A DNA stretch of 42,556 bases. Origin: a virus. The notes under the pieces were generated by a model that made no database searches, was not told the origin of the DNA, and worked only from the letters and a program-made list of their open reading frames with translations. The stretch is from positions 1 through 42,556 of the IMG/VR virus record IMGVR_UViG_3300021197_001217. The stretch is one strand, 5' to 3'. How positions within the stretch are numbered: position 1 is the stretch's first letter; each line of letters opens with the position of its first letter. Positions 1 to 6,835 of this stretch are shown here, piece by piece. A program made the translations under genes and the position numbers.

Positions 1-113
1 GCCTTTTCTCTAAAAAGATAAAGCCTATCCGAGCATATTCTATCGCCAAGGCAATCAACTTTAGATTGAACTATGCATTTAGGACAAGAAACGTATTTTA
101 TAATTGGAGTCAT
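1..113 (-). CDS. Small Cys-rich (zinc-finger-like) protein, partial at window start
   Basis: The reading frame opens with ATG at 113 and runs off the left edge after 37 codons, starting MTPIIKYVSCPKCIVQSK. Two cysteine pairs are visible (C-x2-C at residues 10-13, then C21 and C27), which suggests a small zinc-binding fold. The start is fixed by a perfect GGAGAACGAAGA ribosome-binding segment directly before the ATG, the same module used by the next three genes. The ATG overlaps the TGA of the upstream gene as ATGA, so translation is probably coupled. The function is unknown and the C-terminus is not visible. Confidence 0.6.
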   Translation of the reverse strand, partial: MTPIIKYVSCPKCIVQSKVDCLGDRICSDRLYLFREK

Positions 114-316
114 TCTTCGTTCTCCAATATAAGTCTATGCCGAAAGTGCCAACTGATGCCGTCGTTCCACTGAACTTCTACACATCGTGTAAGAACATTT
201 GGTTCAGGTTCTTCTTCAATGCTCTTGATTACTCCTGCGGCTCCGCTTTCAGCCAAGATTTGATCTCCGGTAGAGCCGTGGAAATGAGCAAGACGAACTT
301 TATCACCGACTTTCAT
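110..316 (-). CDS. Small SH3/KOW-like barrel protein, copy 1
   Basis: This gene encodes 68 residues starting MKVGDKVRLAHFHGSTGDQ. I chose the ATG at 316 rather than an upstream in-frame start because GGAGAACGAAG lies immediately before it. The pattern of a KVGDKV start, a glycine-containing strand, VxVxW near the middle and a final short strand resembles small SH3-like or KOW-like beta barrels; this is an inference from pattern only. It is a paralogue of the protein at 536-766: both begin MKVG(D/A)(K/R)V and both end L-I-L-(L)-ENEE. Its last codons (GAGAACGAAGAA) double as the ribosome-binding site of the next gene, with ATGA stop/start overlap. No function can be assigned. Confidence 0.65.
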   Translation of the reverse strand: MKVGDKVRLAHFHGSTGDQILAESGAAGVIKSIEEEPEPNVLTRCVEVQWNDGISWHFRHRLILENEE

Positions 317-539
317 TCTTCGTTCTCCTTGAGCGGCGGGCTGAGTATCCAACAGACAGAGCCACACGAATTAGCATTTCTTCTTCTTCGCTGAGATTGA
401 TGTGCTTTTTGAAAATCTCTGTGGCATTTTCCATAAAAGTAATTTCTTCGGACATTCGATTATAATGACAGAAATCAGAAATTGTTTCAAGATCTGTGTT
501 TATTTCTTTTATTATCGTCTCTGCTATTTCTTTTGTCAT
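303..539 (-). CDS. Small acidic helical protein
   Basis: This gene encodes 78 residues, starting MTKEIAETIIKEINTDLET, rich in Glu, Ile and Lys and probably alpha-helical for most of its length, with a basic tail ending RRTKNESR. The start is preceded by GGAGAACGAAGA. The end overlaps the next gene by 14 bases: the shared junction module is read here in another frame, giving RRTKNESR instead of LENEE. Being squeezed between the two SH3-like paralogues suggests that it entered as part of a duplicated cassette. I do not recognise a family. Confidence 0.6.
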   Translation of the reverse strand: MTKEIAETIIKEINTDLETISDFCHYNRMSEEITFMENATEIFKKHINLSEEEEMLIRVALSVGYSARRSRRTKNESR

Positions 540-766
540 TCTTCGTTCTCCAGTAGAATCAGATCATCAAGATAATCATCACTTGTATCTTCTGTCAATC
601 CCATTGGGTTTCCTTCTGGGATAGGTTTGTCCCACTTTACTATGACGGAGTAAACACCTTTAGGTGGTCCCTCCAACTCTTCGATTTCTATAATCGTTCC
701 TGTGCCTCTGTTGATACCACTATCAGGGTTGAACAAAGCATCACAGACTCTAGCACCGACTTTCAT
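536..766 (-). CDS. Small SH3/KOW-like barrel protein, copy 2
   Basis: This gene encodes 76 residues, starting MKVGARVCDALFNPDSG, with a GTGTIIEIEEL strand, a VYSVIVKW strand and a C-terminal DLILLENEE. The real start is the ATG at 766, directly after GGAGAACGAAGA; an upstream in-frame start would destroy that spacing. Nucleotides around the start (ATGAAAGTCGGTG) match copy 1 at 316, so the two genes probably arose by duplication followed by strong divergence in the body. The stop overlaps the following gene's start (ATGA). The function is unknown. Confidence 0.65.
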   Translation of the reverse strand: MKVGARVCDALFNPDSGINRGTGTIIEIEELEGPPKGVYSVIVKWDKPIPEGNPMGLTEDTSDDYLDDLILLENEE

Positions 767-867
767 TCTTCGTTCTCCCAATTGTGGTAAGTTCCATCTC
801 TTTCGTGTCCTCTGTTTTTGTTTGTATCAAACAGTCGGGACAGGTATAAAAAGAATCTACTAAGCAT
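763..867 (-). CDS. Very small protein after thyX (34 aa)
   Basis: A 34-codon frame starts with ATG at 867, inside the last codons of thyX (8-base overlap), and ends WENEE at the same junction module as its neighbours. The product begins MLSRFFLYLSRLFDTNKN, an amphipathic/aromatic N-terminal helix, followed by a charged tail. The frame extends upstream through thyX, but that part is antiparallel-frame noise. Coupling to thyX translation and the conserved C-terminal module support expression. No function can be given. Confidence 0.45.
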   Translation of the reverse strand: MLSRFFLYLSRLFDTNKNRGHERDGTYHNWENEE

Positions 868-1564
868 TTTCTCTAATCCTACGATAAGCACCCACAGTTT
901 CAGGAAACAGATCCGTAGCAATCTCCAAGCAAGCCTCAGCCATTTTTTGGATCTCCCATTGTGCCCCTTCGTGTGTGCGAAGGTCAATGAACTTCAAGAG
1001 GTTAGACAGGTTGACTGTGCCGTAGTATTCGGTGTAGAGGTTCTGTGGTAGAACTCCACGGGCTTGTTCTCGGCAAACGCCTGCTTCGATAAGTTCATTA
1101 AATAGAACTAAAGATTTTTCATTATGCTGTTTAACAAGAAATGAGGCTGGGCGTTGCTTACGCCATCGTCCGACATCTGGATCAATCAACTCTTCGGCGT
1201 TGCTTGCCTGTCGGTTGCTCTTGTGTTGTGTTCTGAACTCTTTGGGTTCATAGAACTTGATGTTTAAAGGAGTATACCTTCTAGAAATCTCATTATAAGA
1301 CCATGTTCTATGACGATGGTGCTGAGAGCGAACGTAGAGAGGAACGGTAAACCTAAAAGTAACAAGATTATGCTCCAGCGTGCTCGTGTGCCGGTGCTTG
1401 ATGAGATAGTTGATGAGTTTTTTGTCTTTTGCATCTATTTCTTCCTTTTCTACACCGAATGATACTCGGGCAGAGTTTACGACGGTAAGGTCGTCACCCA
1501 TATGGTTAACATAATCTACGCGGCCAATTCCATCGCCGTAGATATCAATTGATTTGTTGTACAC
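860..1564 (-). CDS. thyX: Flavin-dependent thymidylate synthase ThyX
   Basis: This enzyme makes dTMP from dUMP using methylenetetrahydrofolate, FAD and NADPH. The ThyX signature RHRxxSxxxxSxRY is complete at residues 84-97 (RHRTWSYNEISRRY). Downstream, RGVLPQNLYTEYY and NLSNLLKFIDLR...AQWEI fit the family's C-terminal half. At 234 residues it is of normal length. The start is a GTG at 1564 preceded by GGAGG five bases upstream. A TTGACA-16-TATATT promoter lies just before it. It shares the early region with the class II ribonucleotide reductase, so both would feed phage DNA synthesis. Confidence 0.96.
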   Translation of the reverse strand: MYNKSIDIYGDGIGRVDYVNHMGDDLTVVNSARVSFGVEKEEIDAKDKKLINYLIKHRHTSTLEHNLVTFRFTVPLYVRSQHHRHRTWSYNEISRRYTPLNIKFYEPKEFRTQHKSNRQASNAEELIDPDVGRWRKQRPASFLVKQHNEKSLVLFNELIEAGVCREQARGVLPQNLYTEYYGTVNLSNLLKFIDLRTHEGAQWEIQKMAEACLEIATDLFPETVGAYRRIRENA

Positions 1565-1584
1565 TTATCCTCCATTGAGGTAGT

Positions 1585-1612
1585 AATATAACATGTTTTA
1601 AGGTGCTGTCAA
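1585..1612 (-). promoter_or_regulatory. Predicted sigma70-type promoter before thyX
   Basis: On the minus strand TTGACA (1612-1607), a 16-base spacer and TATATT (1590-1585) are followed by ACTAC. The -35 box lies inside the last codons of the methyltransferase gene. The same box and the same spacing occur before the endonuclease, helicase and recombinase genes. Confidence 0.75.
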
Positions 1613-2668
1613 CTCTTCTAGAATAGCCTTGGAAAAATGGGGAGGAAAACACTCACCCAATACTTTTCTAATGAAACCCTCCTTATAAGAGGTGTAGTTA
1701 TTAAGCCAATTAGCGGGAAGACCAATAAGCAGAAGAATTTCCCTAACAGTTAGTACTCTAGCATCAGAATAAGTACCATCTGGTAATAAGCTTCCTGGGT
1801 GGACATTATTTTGTGAACTAACAGAGCCATTAGCCATGGTAATAGTAGGAGCCGGTTCATCCCATTTTATTCTGCGATAAGTTGTCTTAAAACCTTTGAT
1901 CTTCCTCAAAGTGTTGGTGTCCTTGTCTATGATTTGAGGATAATGAATTTTATTATCAAATGCTGTTTTGCCCTCTGGTGTGTTTTTCATCCATAGAATG
2001 TGATTCTGATTATGCTTCTTAGCTTTATGCCATAAGATACCTGAATCCTGTTCACTTTCTAGTGAAGGAAGGTGCCCAATTGCATCTCTAACGGTAGTCT
2101 GAGACCCTTTTGGTGTTGTAGGGGTTGGCCATTTAATTTCTTTCTTTTTTGAAAGTAAAGTTATCAACCTTTTTCTATTGTGTGGGGTTGAATAATCAGA
2201 AGCATTTAGAACTTTGTAGTCAAAGTTATAATCATTATGGATATTGGTCTTAATAAAGTCTATAATTTTTATTGTATTATTGTTGTGACTAATGAATGTA
2301 TTCGCCATCCCAGGGACATTTTCAATTAACACATATTCAGGTTTTAAGATATTAACTGCCTCAATGACTTTTTTGATTAGAGAGTTTCTAACATCATTTT
2401 TATCGCTTCTTTTTGCATTTGCCATCGACATACCTTGGCATGGCGGTGTGGCAATGATTAGTTCTACTCCTTCTGAGGCCTTCATAATTTTATTGAAGAT
2501 CGCCGGATCTGTTACATCACCACAAATCATATTTGTATTTGGATACAACAACCTGTAAAATTCTGCTCTGTTCTCCATCAACTCGTTGGCGACCACAACC
2601 TCAATTCCTATTTGAGACAGGTATGCTTCTGAGATCCCTATATTACTAAATAATGATAATGCTTTCAT
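1598..2668 (-). CDS. DNA cytosine-C5 methyltransferase
   Basis: This 356-residue enzyme transfers a methyl group from S-adenosylmethionine to C5 of cytosine. Visible motifs are motif I near the N-terminus (ALSLFSNIGISEA), motif IV TPPCQG at 74-79 with catalytic Cys77, motif VI ENV at 116-118, motif VIII NRKRL at 164-168, the RVLTVREILLLIGLP segment of motif IX and a GECFPP motif X. The region between VIII and IX is the expected target-recognition domain, so the recognised sequence cannot be read off. The start overlaps the end of the preceding endonuclease-like gene by ATGA, which suggests a coupled modification/restriction pair. Alternatively it simply protects phage DNA. Confidence 0.95.
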   Translation of the reverse strand: MKALSLFSNIGISEAYLSQIGIEVVVANELMENRAEFYRLLYPNTNMICGDVTDPAIFNKIMKASEGVELIIATPPCQGMSMANAKRSDKNDVRNSLIKKVIEAVNILKPEYVLIENVPGMANTFISHNNNTIKIIDFIKTNIHNDYNFDYKVLNASDYSTPHNRKRLITLLSKKKEIKWPTPTTPKGSQTTVRDAIGHLPSLESEQDSGILWHKAKKHNQNHILWMKNTPEGKTAFDNKIHYPQIIDKDTNTLRKIKGFKTTYRRIKWDEPAPTITMANGSVSSQNNVHPGSLLPDGTYSDARVLTVREILLLIGLPANWLNNYTSYKEGFIRKVLGECFPPHFSKAILEELTAP

Positions 2669-3438
2669 TTTCTAACTCCTAAGAATGTTTCTAAGTCTTT
2701 AAGACTCATATTGAATTGCATATTGTGATATGCAGCACATTTGCCAGAACCTTTCATTTGTAAAGTCATCGGACCAAACTCTATGACAGAGTTACTTGGT
2801 CTTACTTTTACTTTTATTTTATAAATATTTTTGATAATACTTTCTATATCATATTCAACTATGGAGTCAATATTATTCTTTTCTCTTGCCCATACCATCT
2901 GCTTGGCTATTGTCTCTGTATTAACTGGATTATTAAAGCCAGTAGAGAGAACAAATTTATAGATATTTTCTAGATTATCTTGAAACCAGTCGGTTACTTC
3001 TGAAAAGTTAGTAATAGAACTACATAAGAGTCTAGATCTCATCAACTCTTTTTTTAGAGAAAGACTGGTGGTGTTGACTCCCCACTCTTTACAGACATCT
3101 TTAAAGACTGCGGGGTTATTTTTAAACCCATTTCTGTGGTGGAGGCTTGGATGATTGCCAACAAATTGGCTAAGCTGACTATAAACCTCTTGAGGAGGTT
3201 TTAAGAGTTTACTAAACCTTTCAACTGAACAAACTTGTACTTGTATTGATGTATTATATTTGCTTGGGTTCTTGATAGACTTGTTATTGGTAGTGTCTGA
3301 CTTCGATATGGTTATTCGTTGACCCCAGATATCATGTTGATTTTCTGGCTTATCTACCAAGTATTTCGCTCGGTATTTTTTCTCAAACCTATCTCCGTCT
3401 TCTTTGCCTTTTTTACCGGCAAGAACTCTGTTAACCAT
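2665..3438 (-). CDS. Putative type II restriction endonuclease partner of the methyltransferase
   Basis: This gene encodes 257 residues starting MVNRVLAGKKGKEDGDRF. The ATG at 3438 is chosen because GGAGG precedes it by five bases; an upstream start would cross the promoter. The gene overlaps the C5 methyltransferase start by four bases. The C-terminal part reads IEFGPMTLQMKGSGKCAAYHNMQFN, with an acidic residue, a QxK triad and a GxGK...N.QF ending. That resembles the active-site strand and following loop of PD-(D/E)XK restriction enzymes that use a QxK variant. Gene position and this motif are the basis for the call. No family match could be run. A phage DNA-processing protein of another kind remains possible. 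Confidence 0.5.
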   Translation of the reverse strand: MVNRVLAGKKGKEDGDRFEKKYRAKYLVDKPENQHDIWGQRITISKSDTTNNKSIKNPSKYNTSIQVQVCSVERFSKLLKPPQEVYSQLSQFVGNHPSLHHRNGFKNNPAVFKDVCKEWGVNTTSLSLKKELMRSRLLCSSITNFSEVTDWFQDNLENIYKFVLSTGFNNPVNTETIAKQMVWAREKNNIDSIVEYDIESIIKNIYKIKVKVRPSNSVIEFGPMTLQMKGSGKCAAYHNMQFNMSLKDLETFLGVRK

Positions 3439-3458
3439 TGTGCCTCCGTCGAGACAAC

Positions 3459-3486
3459 AATATAGCACGCTGGGACTAGCTGTCAA
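3459..3486 (-). promoter_or_regulatory. Predicted sigma70-type promoter before the endonuclease/methyltransferase pair
   Basis: TTGACA (3486-3481), 16 bases, then TATATT (3464-3459) on the minus strand. The -35 box is embedded in the last codons of the amidase gene. The preceding bases CTAGAAGAG are shared with the thyX promoter context. Confidence 0.75.
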
Positions 3487-4375
3487 GCTCTTCTAGAAGC
3501 GTTTTGATATCTAGTCCAGCACAATCTATCTTCCTTTTATTCACATGGTAGTGGCTCACAAAGCCCTTTCTCTTGCCGTAAGCAAAGTCTTGCTCATAGA
3601 CAGTAGAGGTCTTACCAAACTGGTTTAGAGGCGTTTCTATAGGGATTCCTGTGGCTAAATGGACTGACTTCCAGAGTGCCTTCAAGGCCTCAAGCTGAAC
3701 GTCATAAAAACCAAGGAACGGGTCAAGCTCACTGAAGTGTACTCTTGTTCCCTCTATAATAGGTCTCTCGCCAAAGCCGCGTTTTACATAAGTCTTTTGG
3801 TACTTTGGGTAATAAGCATTAGTAATCTCAACACCAATGCTTGGTCTGTTGGTTCTTTCTGAACCAGCGTGGAAAGCAGCATGTTGGAGATCGAGGGTCT
3901 GATAAATTGTTCCATCATTGTCAATCAGGAAATGAACAGAAATACCCCTCTTGTCAAGAACAGATTGGCAGGAGTGAGAGGATAGGCAAACGTCCCAGTG
4001 GTTCACGAAGTATCTGATAGCTCGTTTCGGGCGACCAGTGTAATCGTAGTAGGAACCCTTTCTGGCTTTTAAGCCACCTCTCTCGCTCCATAGCACAAAC
4101 TTGTCCCATTCAATAGGGGTGAAGTCGTTGTTATAAACAATGTAATTAGAGTATTTTGGATCAACAGGTTGATAGTCATCTATGTTTGCCTGACGCTCTG
4201 TCCAAGCCACACGGAATGTTGAAGGACCACATAGGCCATCAGCAGTCATCTTGTTGGCTTTCTGGAACTTCTTGATAGCTCTTACGAGTTTATCGTCGTA
4301 GAATCTCTCCCCAAACCAAGTTGGATCCCAACCTAACTTCTCTGCTGATGACTCATTATAAAAGTGCTTATCCAT
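3476..4375 (-). CDS. N-acetylmuramoyl-L-alanine amidase (T7-lysozyme type) with peptidoglycan-binding-like N-terminus
   Basis: This 299-residue endolysin cleaves the amide bond between muramic acid and the stem peptide for host lysis. The ATG at 4375 is preceded by AAGGAG; longer in-frame starts would overlap the upstream gene. Residues about 30-55 (AIKKFQKANKMTADGLCGPST) form a peptidoglycan-binding-like repeat. The amidase domain follows, with FVNHWD (His126), QHAAFHAG, SIGVEI and a C-terminal HYHVNKRKIDC in which His277 and Cys285 keep the eight-residue spacing of T7 lysozyme zinc ligands His122/Cys130. There is no signal peptide, so release would need a holin, which is not seen here. Its last codons contain the promoter of the next gene pair. 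Confidence 0.9.
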   Translation of the reverse strand: MDKHFYNESSAEKLGWDPTWFGERFYDDKLVRAIKKFQKANKMTADGLCGPSTFRVAWTERQANIDDYQPVDPKYSNYIVYNNDFTPIEWDKFVLWSERGGLKARKGSYYDYTGRPKRAIRYFVNHWDVCLSSHSCQSVLDKRGISVHFLIDNDGTIYQTLDLQHAAFHAGSERTNRPSIGVEITNAYYPKYQKTYVKRGFGERPIIEGTRVHFSELDPFLGFYDVQLEALKALWKSVHLATGIPIETPLNQFGKTSTVYEQDFAYGKRKGFVSHYHVNKRKIDCAGLDIKTLLEELDS

Positions 4376-4376
4376 A

Positions 4377-4658
4377 CTACTCCTTTTGAACGACCCCCAA
4401 GACATAATTATCCAGGATGACATGAAATACTTTGTGGTTAACGGTTATTTCTTCTACCATTTTTCTATCAATAATTAGTTCATCCTTCGGTTTAAGGAAA
4501 AACCTCACATCATCGGCAGAAGATAGGCAAACACATTGTACATACTTCTCTTCTGGTTTCTTAAAATTCTCAGGAAGAAGGACTATACTTTCTTCCTTCT
4601 CGCTTCTTGTCTCAAGATCGATCTGAATGTATCGATTCACAGGTTTAAAATTATTCAC
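4377..4658 (-). CDS. GroES-like co-chaperonin-fold protein
   Basis: This gene encodes 93 residues with a GTG start at 4658 after AAGAGGTGACTG. The order of features matches GroES and phage co-chaperonins: a SIVLLPENFKKPEEKYV strand and loop, a central DDVRFFLKPKDELIID (compare GroES VGDIVIF), and a C-terminal strand VFHVILDNYVLGVV (compare GroES EVLIMSESDILAIV). Phages such as T4 (gp31) encode co-chaperonins to fold their capsid protein with host GroEL. That role here is an inference, because the mobile loop is short and cannot be judged. It sits between a zinc-ribbon protein and the amidase. Confidence 0.5.
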   Translation of the reverse strand: MNNFKPVNRYIQIDLETRSEKEESIVLLPENFKKPEEKYVQCVCLSSADDVRFFLKPKDELIIDRKMVEEITVNHKVFHVILDNYVLGVVQKE

Positions 4659-4881
4659 CAGTCACCTCTTTAATTATTACTTTGCTATGTTTTTGATATT
4701 CACTTGTTGGCATAAATATATGTGTTCTTGCATCACAATTTTTACAATATAGCTGTAAAGCTACATTATTGGCCGCTGTCGCTCTTCCCTCAGAAGTTGG
4801 GAGCCAGTAAGGTATTCCGCAACTACAAACTCTTGATGCTGACTTAAGCTCCGACTTAGAGAGTAAATGATTAAAATTCAC
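4651..4881 (-). CDS. Small zinc-ribbon protein
   Basis: This gene encodes 76 residues, from a GTG at 4881 that follows GGAGAG inside the last codons of nrdJ (11-base overlap). The frame is open further upstream, but only across nrdJ. The product has C-x-C (SRVCSCG) and, about 30 residues later, C-x2-C (YCKNCDA), which together form a likely zinc ribbon. The second half is lysine-rich. Coupling to nrdJ suggests co-expression with nucleotide metabolism, but no function can be assigned. Its stop overlaps the start of the GroES-like gene. Confidence 0.6.
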   Translation of the reverse strand: MNFNHLLSKSELKSASRVCSCGIPYWLPTSEGRATAANNVALQLYCKNCDARTHIFMPTSEYQKHSKVIIKEVTGE

Positions 4882-6835
4882 AATACTCTCCGTCGCAGAA
4901 CTTAGTACCGGCACCACCTTGTTCAGTGTTGAAGCGCTGGACTGGTGTAATCCCAGTTGACATCTCCTCGTACTGTTCTTTGGTGATTGGCTCATAAGGT
5001 GCCTGGACATATCCAGTCTCCTGATAGCGTAGGAACGATACGGCCTTCAATCTTGATTCATACATCTCAAGGGCAGTCTTTAGGTCTTCAGCCTCCTCTG
5101 CCTTAAAGGTGACAGTAACAGAAACTGAGTTATCGGCCCAGTAATGCTGGTATTGTGCAGCAATCTCAAGCTGCTCCCACATAGTAACCTCTCGTTTGCC
5201 CTTGATGAAATGCTCTTCATGTACTGGGAATTCAACACACATAGTGTTTGGTGAGTAGTGGTCAGGTTCAATCCTGTATCCCGCTTCTTTAAGAGCAGGC
5301 AAAAGCTGACTGTCAGTGGCAAAACGGATACGACGAATGTAGTATTCATCCTCTGGGTAGTGAATGCCAGGAGTTGAGCCGTTTAGAAGCGAAACCGTTC
5401 CTGAAGGCTTAATGGAGGTCATGCGAACAGATTTAGGAATACAAAGCCAGTTTGAATACTCATCATCAAGGTCCTTAACATGAGCATAAGCATCATCACA
5501 CCACTTGAGAATCTGGCGGCGGCCAAACTTATTAAAAGCCTGAACAACACCAGACTGAGAAAGTCCAATACGGCGGTTCTTCAACATCTTAGCATTAGTC
5601 TCAGCCCAGTGAGTGTTTGCCAGAGTTACAGTCTTTCCATAAAGATATGCAATCTTGAGAGTTGCAAGATAGTCTTCGTAAGTTTCATGCTTAGCTGGGA
5701 AGGTCTCGACAAGGCAGCAAAGCTCAGCATCCTCTAGCTGCTGTTCAACACAAGGGTTGAAGCCCATGACATTCTTGTCATCATCACGAGGAGGATCTGC
5801 AAAACGACCACGAGTTCTGGCATTATCAAGCCAGATATATCCCGGCTCTCCGTTTAGCTGTGATTGTTCTGCGTGCCAAGTGTAGTCCATACCAACAACA
5901 GCATGGAATGAGTTGTTAGAACCCCAGCGGTGGTGACCAAGCTTTTCCTGATCATTCTTCATGGTTAGGTAGTCCATGTCATCATACTGACCTAAAGCGA
6001 GAGCAGCAGAACGACGGACATTGCCAGCCACCACACAACGGCCAATAAGGTTCTCTGTGTCAACAATATCGACAGAAGTGATTGTTGAGCCAATACGATC
6101 GGTATAGAGATTCTTTAGATGATTGTGTAGCTCAATAAGGGGTCCGGGGCCACTAGCTGTGCCACCGAATCCCTTAATCTCGGCTCCTGGTCCACGAATA
6201 GCAGAGTAATCGAACTTTGGCACCTCATCGCCAAAGAAGAAACCATTAAGAAGCGTGTTGACGGAACGCACCCACCCTTCGCGAGAATCTGCAATAGTGT
6301 GTATGTCGTCGGTAAAGGCCGGCTGCTTAATTGTTACGGTTCCTGCTCCAAGTGTATCGAATCCAACTCCAATACCAAGCATTAGAGCATCCATCATCCA
6401 AGAGAACAAGTAACCACCGTGAGTGGGAAGTTCCTTGGTTGAGCGGAAAGCACAATTGAACAGGCCAGCAGCAGTGCGCTTGTGGATAAATTCAGTTCCC
6501 ATCATCCATAAACCACGGCCAGGAGGTGTCCATTTAAGGTTGAACAAACGGTCATAAGCATCCTTGGCAGTTCTTTGCGCCTTCTGGTCATTCCATTCTA
6601 GACCAAGCTTATAAACATGCTGCTTCTGCATGTCAAACATGCCCTCAATCACCCGTCTGCAGGTCTGGAACCATTCCTCGGTGCCTTTAGCCTCTGGATT
6701 AAACTCGTTCAATCTACGAGCATAGGTGCGCTTGAAAGTGACATAACCAAGAGGCCCCCATGGTACTTGCTTGTCAGAGTACTGATCGATAAAAGTATCA
6801 GACAGCTTAAACTTTCGAATGTGTGTTCTCATCAT
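4871..6835 (-). CDS. nrdJ: Adenosylcobalamin-dependent (class II) ribonucleoside-triphosphate reductase
   Basis: This 654-residue monomeric enzyme reduces ribonucleoside triphosphates to dNTPs with coenzyme B12. The N-terminal segment PPGRGLWMMGTEF and LFNCAF (Cys128) fit the Lactobacillus-type RTPR. NPCVE holds the thiyl-radical Cys362 and Glu364, and Cys373 lies 11 residues later as expected for the second active-site cysteine. The C-terminal redox pair is present as CDGEYC (647 and 652), with the family's five-residue spacing. Its start overlaps the helicase stop (ATGA). All catalytic cysteines are retained, so it should be active wherever the host supplies B12. Confidence 0.96.
   Translation of the reverse strand: MMRTHIRKFKLSDTFIDQYSDKQVPWGPLGYVTFKRTYARRLNEFNPEAKGTEEWFQTCRRVIEGMFDMQKQHVYKLGLEWNDQKAQRTAKDAYDRLFNLKWTPPGRGLWMMGTEFIHKRTAAGLFNCAFRSTKELPTHGGYLFSWMMDALMLGIGVGFDTLGAGTVTIKQPAFTDDIHTIADSREGWVRSVNTLLNGFFFGDEVPKFDYSAIRGPGAEIKGFGGTASGPGPLIELHNHLKNLYTDRIGSTITSVDIVDTENLIGRCVVAGNVRRSAALALGQYDDMDYLTMKNDQEKLGHHRWGSNNSFHAVVGMDYTWHAEQSQLNGEPGYIWLDNARTRGRFADPPRDDDKNVMGFNPCVEQQLEDAELCCLVETFPAKHETYEDYLATLKIAYLYGKTVTLANTHWAETNAKMLKNRRIGLSQSGVVQAFNKFGRRQILKWCDDAYAHVKDLDDEYSNWLCIPKSVRMTSIKPSGTVSLLNGSTPGIHYPEDEYYIRRIRFATDSQLLPALKEAGYRIEPDHYSPNTMCVEFPVHEEHFIKGKREVTMWEQLEIAAQYQHYWADNSVSVTVTFKAEEAEDLKTALEMYESRLKAVSFLRYQETGYVQAPYEPITKEQYEEMSTGITPVQRFNTEQGGAGTKFCDGEYCEF

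Larger units (their letters stand above)
111..778 (-). repeat. Four-copy 15-base gene-junction module
   Basis: Identical copies of GGAGAACGAAGAATG (minus strand) lie at 111-125, 314-328, 537-551 and 764-778, spaced 203, 223 and 227 bases apart. Each copy holds a Shine-Dalgarno sequence plus the start codon of a small gene, and also encodes the end of the gene before it (LENEE, WENEE or TKNESR). It is a combined stop, ribosome-binding site and start. Confidence 0.9.

Noticed and set aside
763-987. A 74-codon frame reading into thyX
   Set aside because: The upstream part lies inside thyX in another frame. Only the last 34 codons, from the ATG at 867, are supported by context.
3439-3486. Longer start for the endonuclease-like gene, at 3486
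   Set aside because: It would place the start inside the -35 box of the predicted promoter and inside the amidase gene, and the ATG at 3438 has a strong GGAGG.
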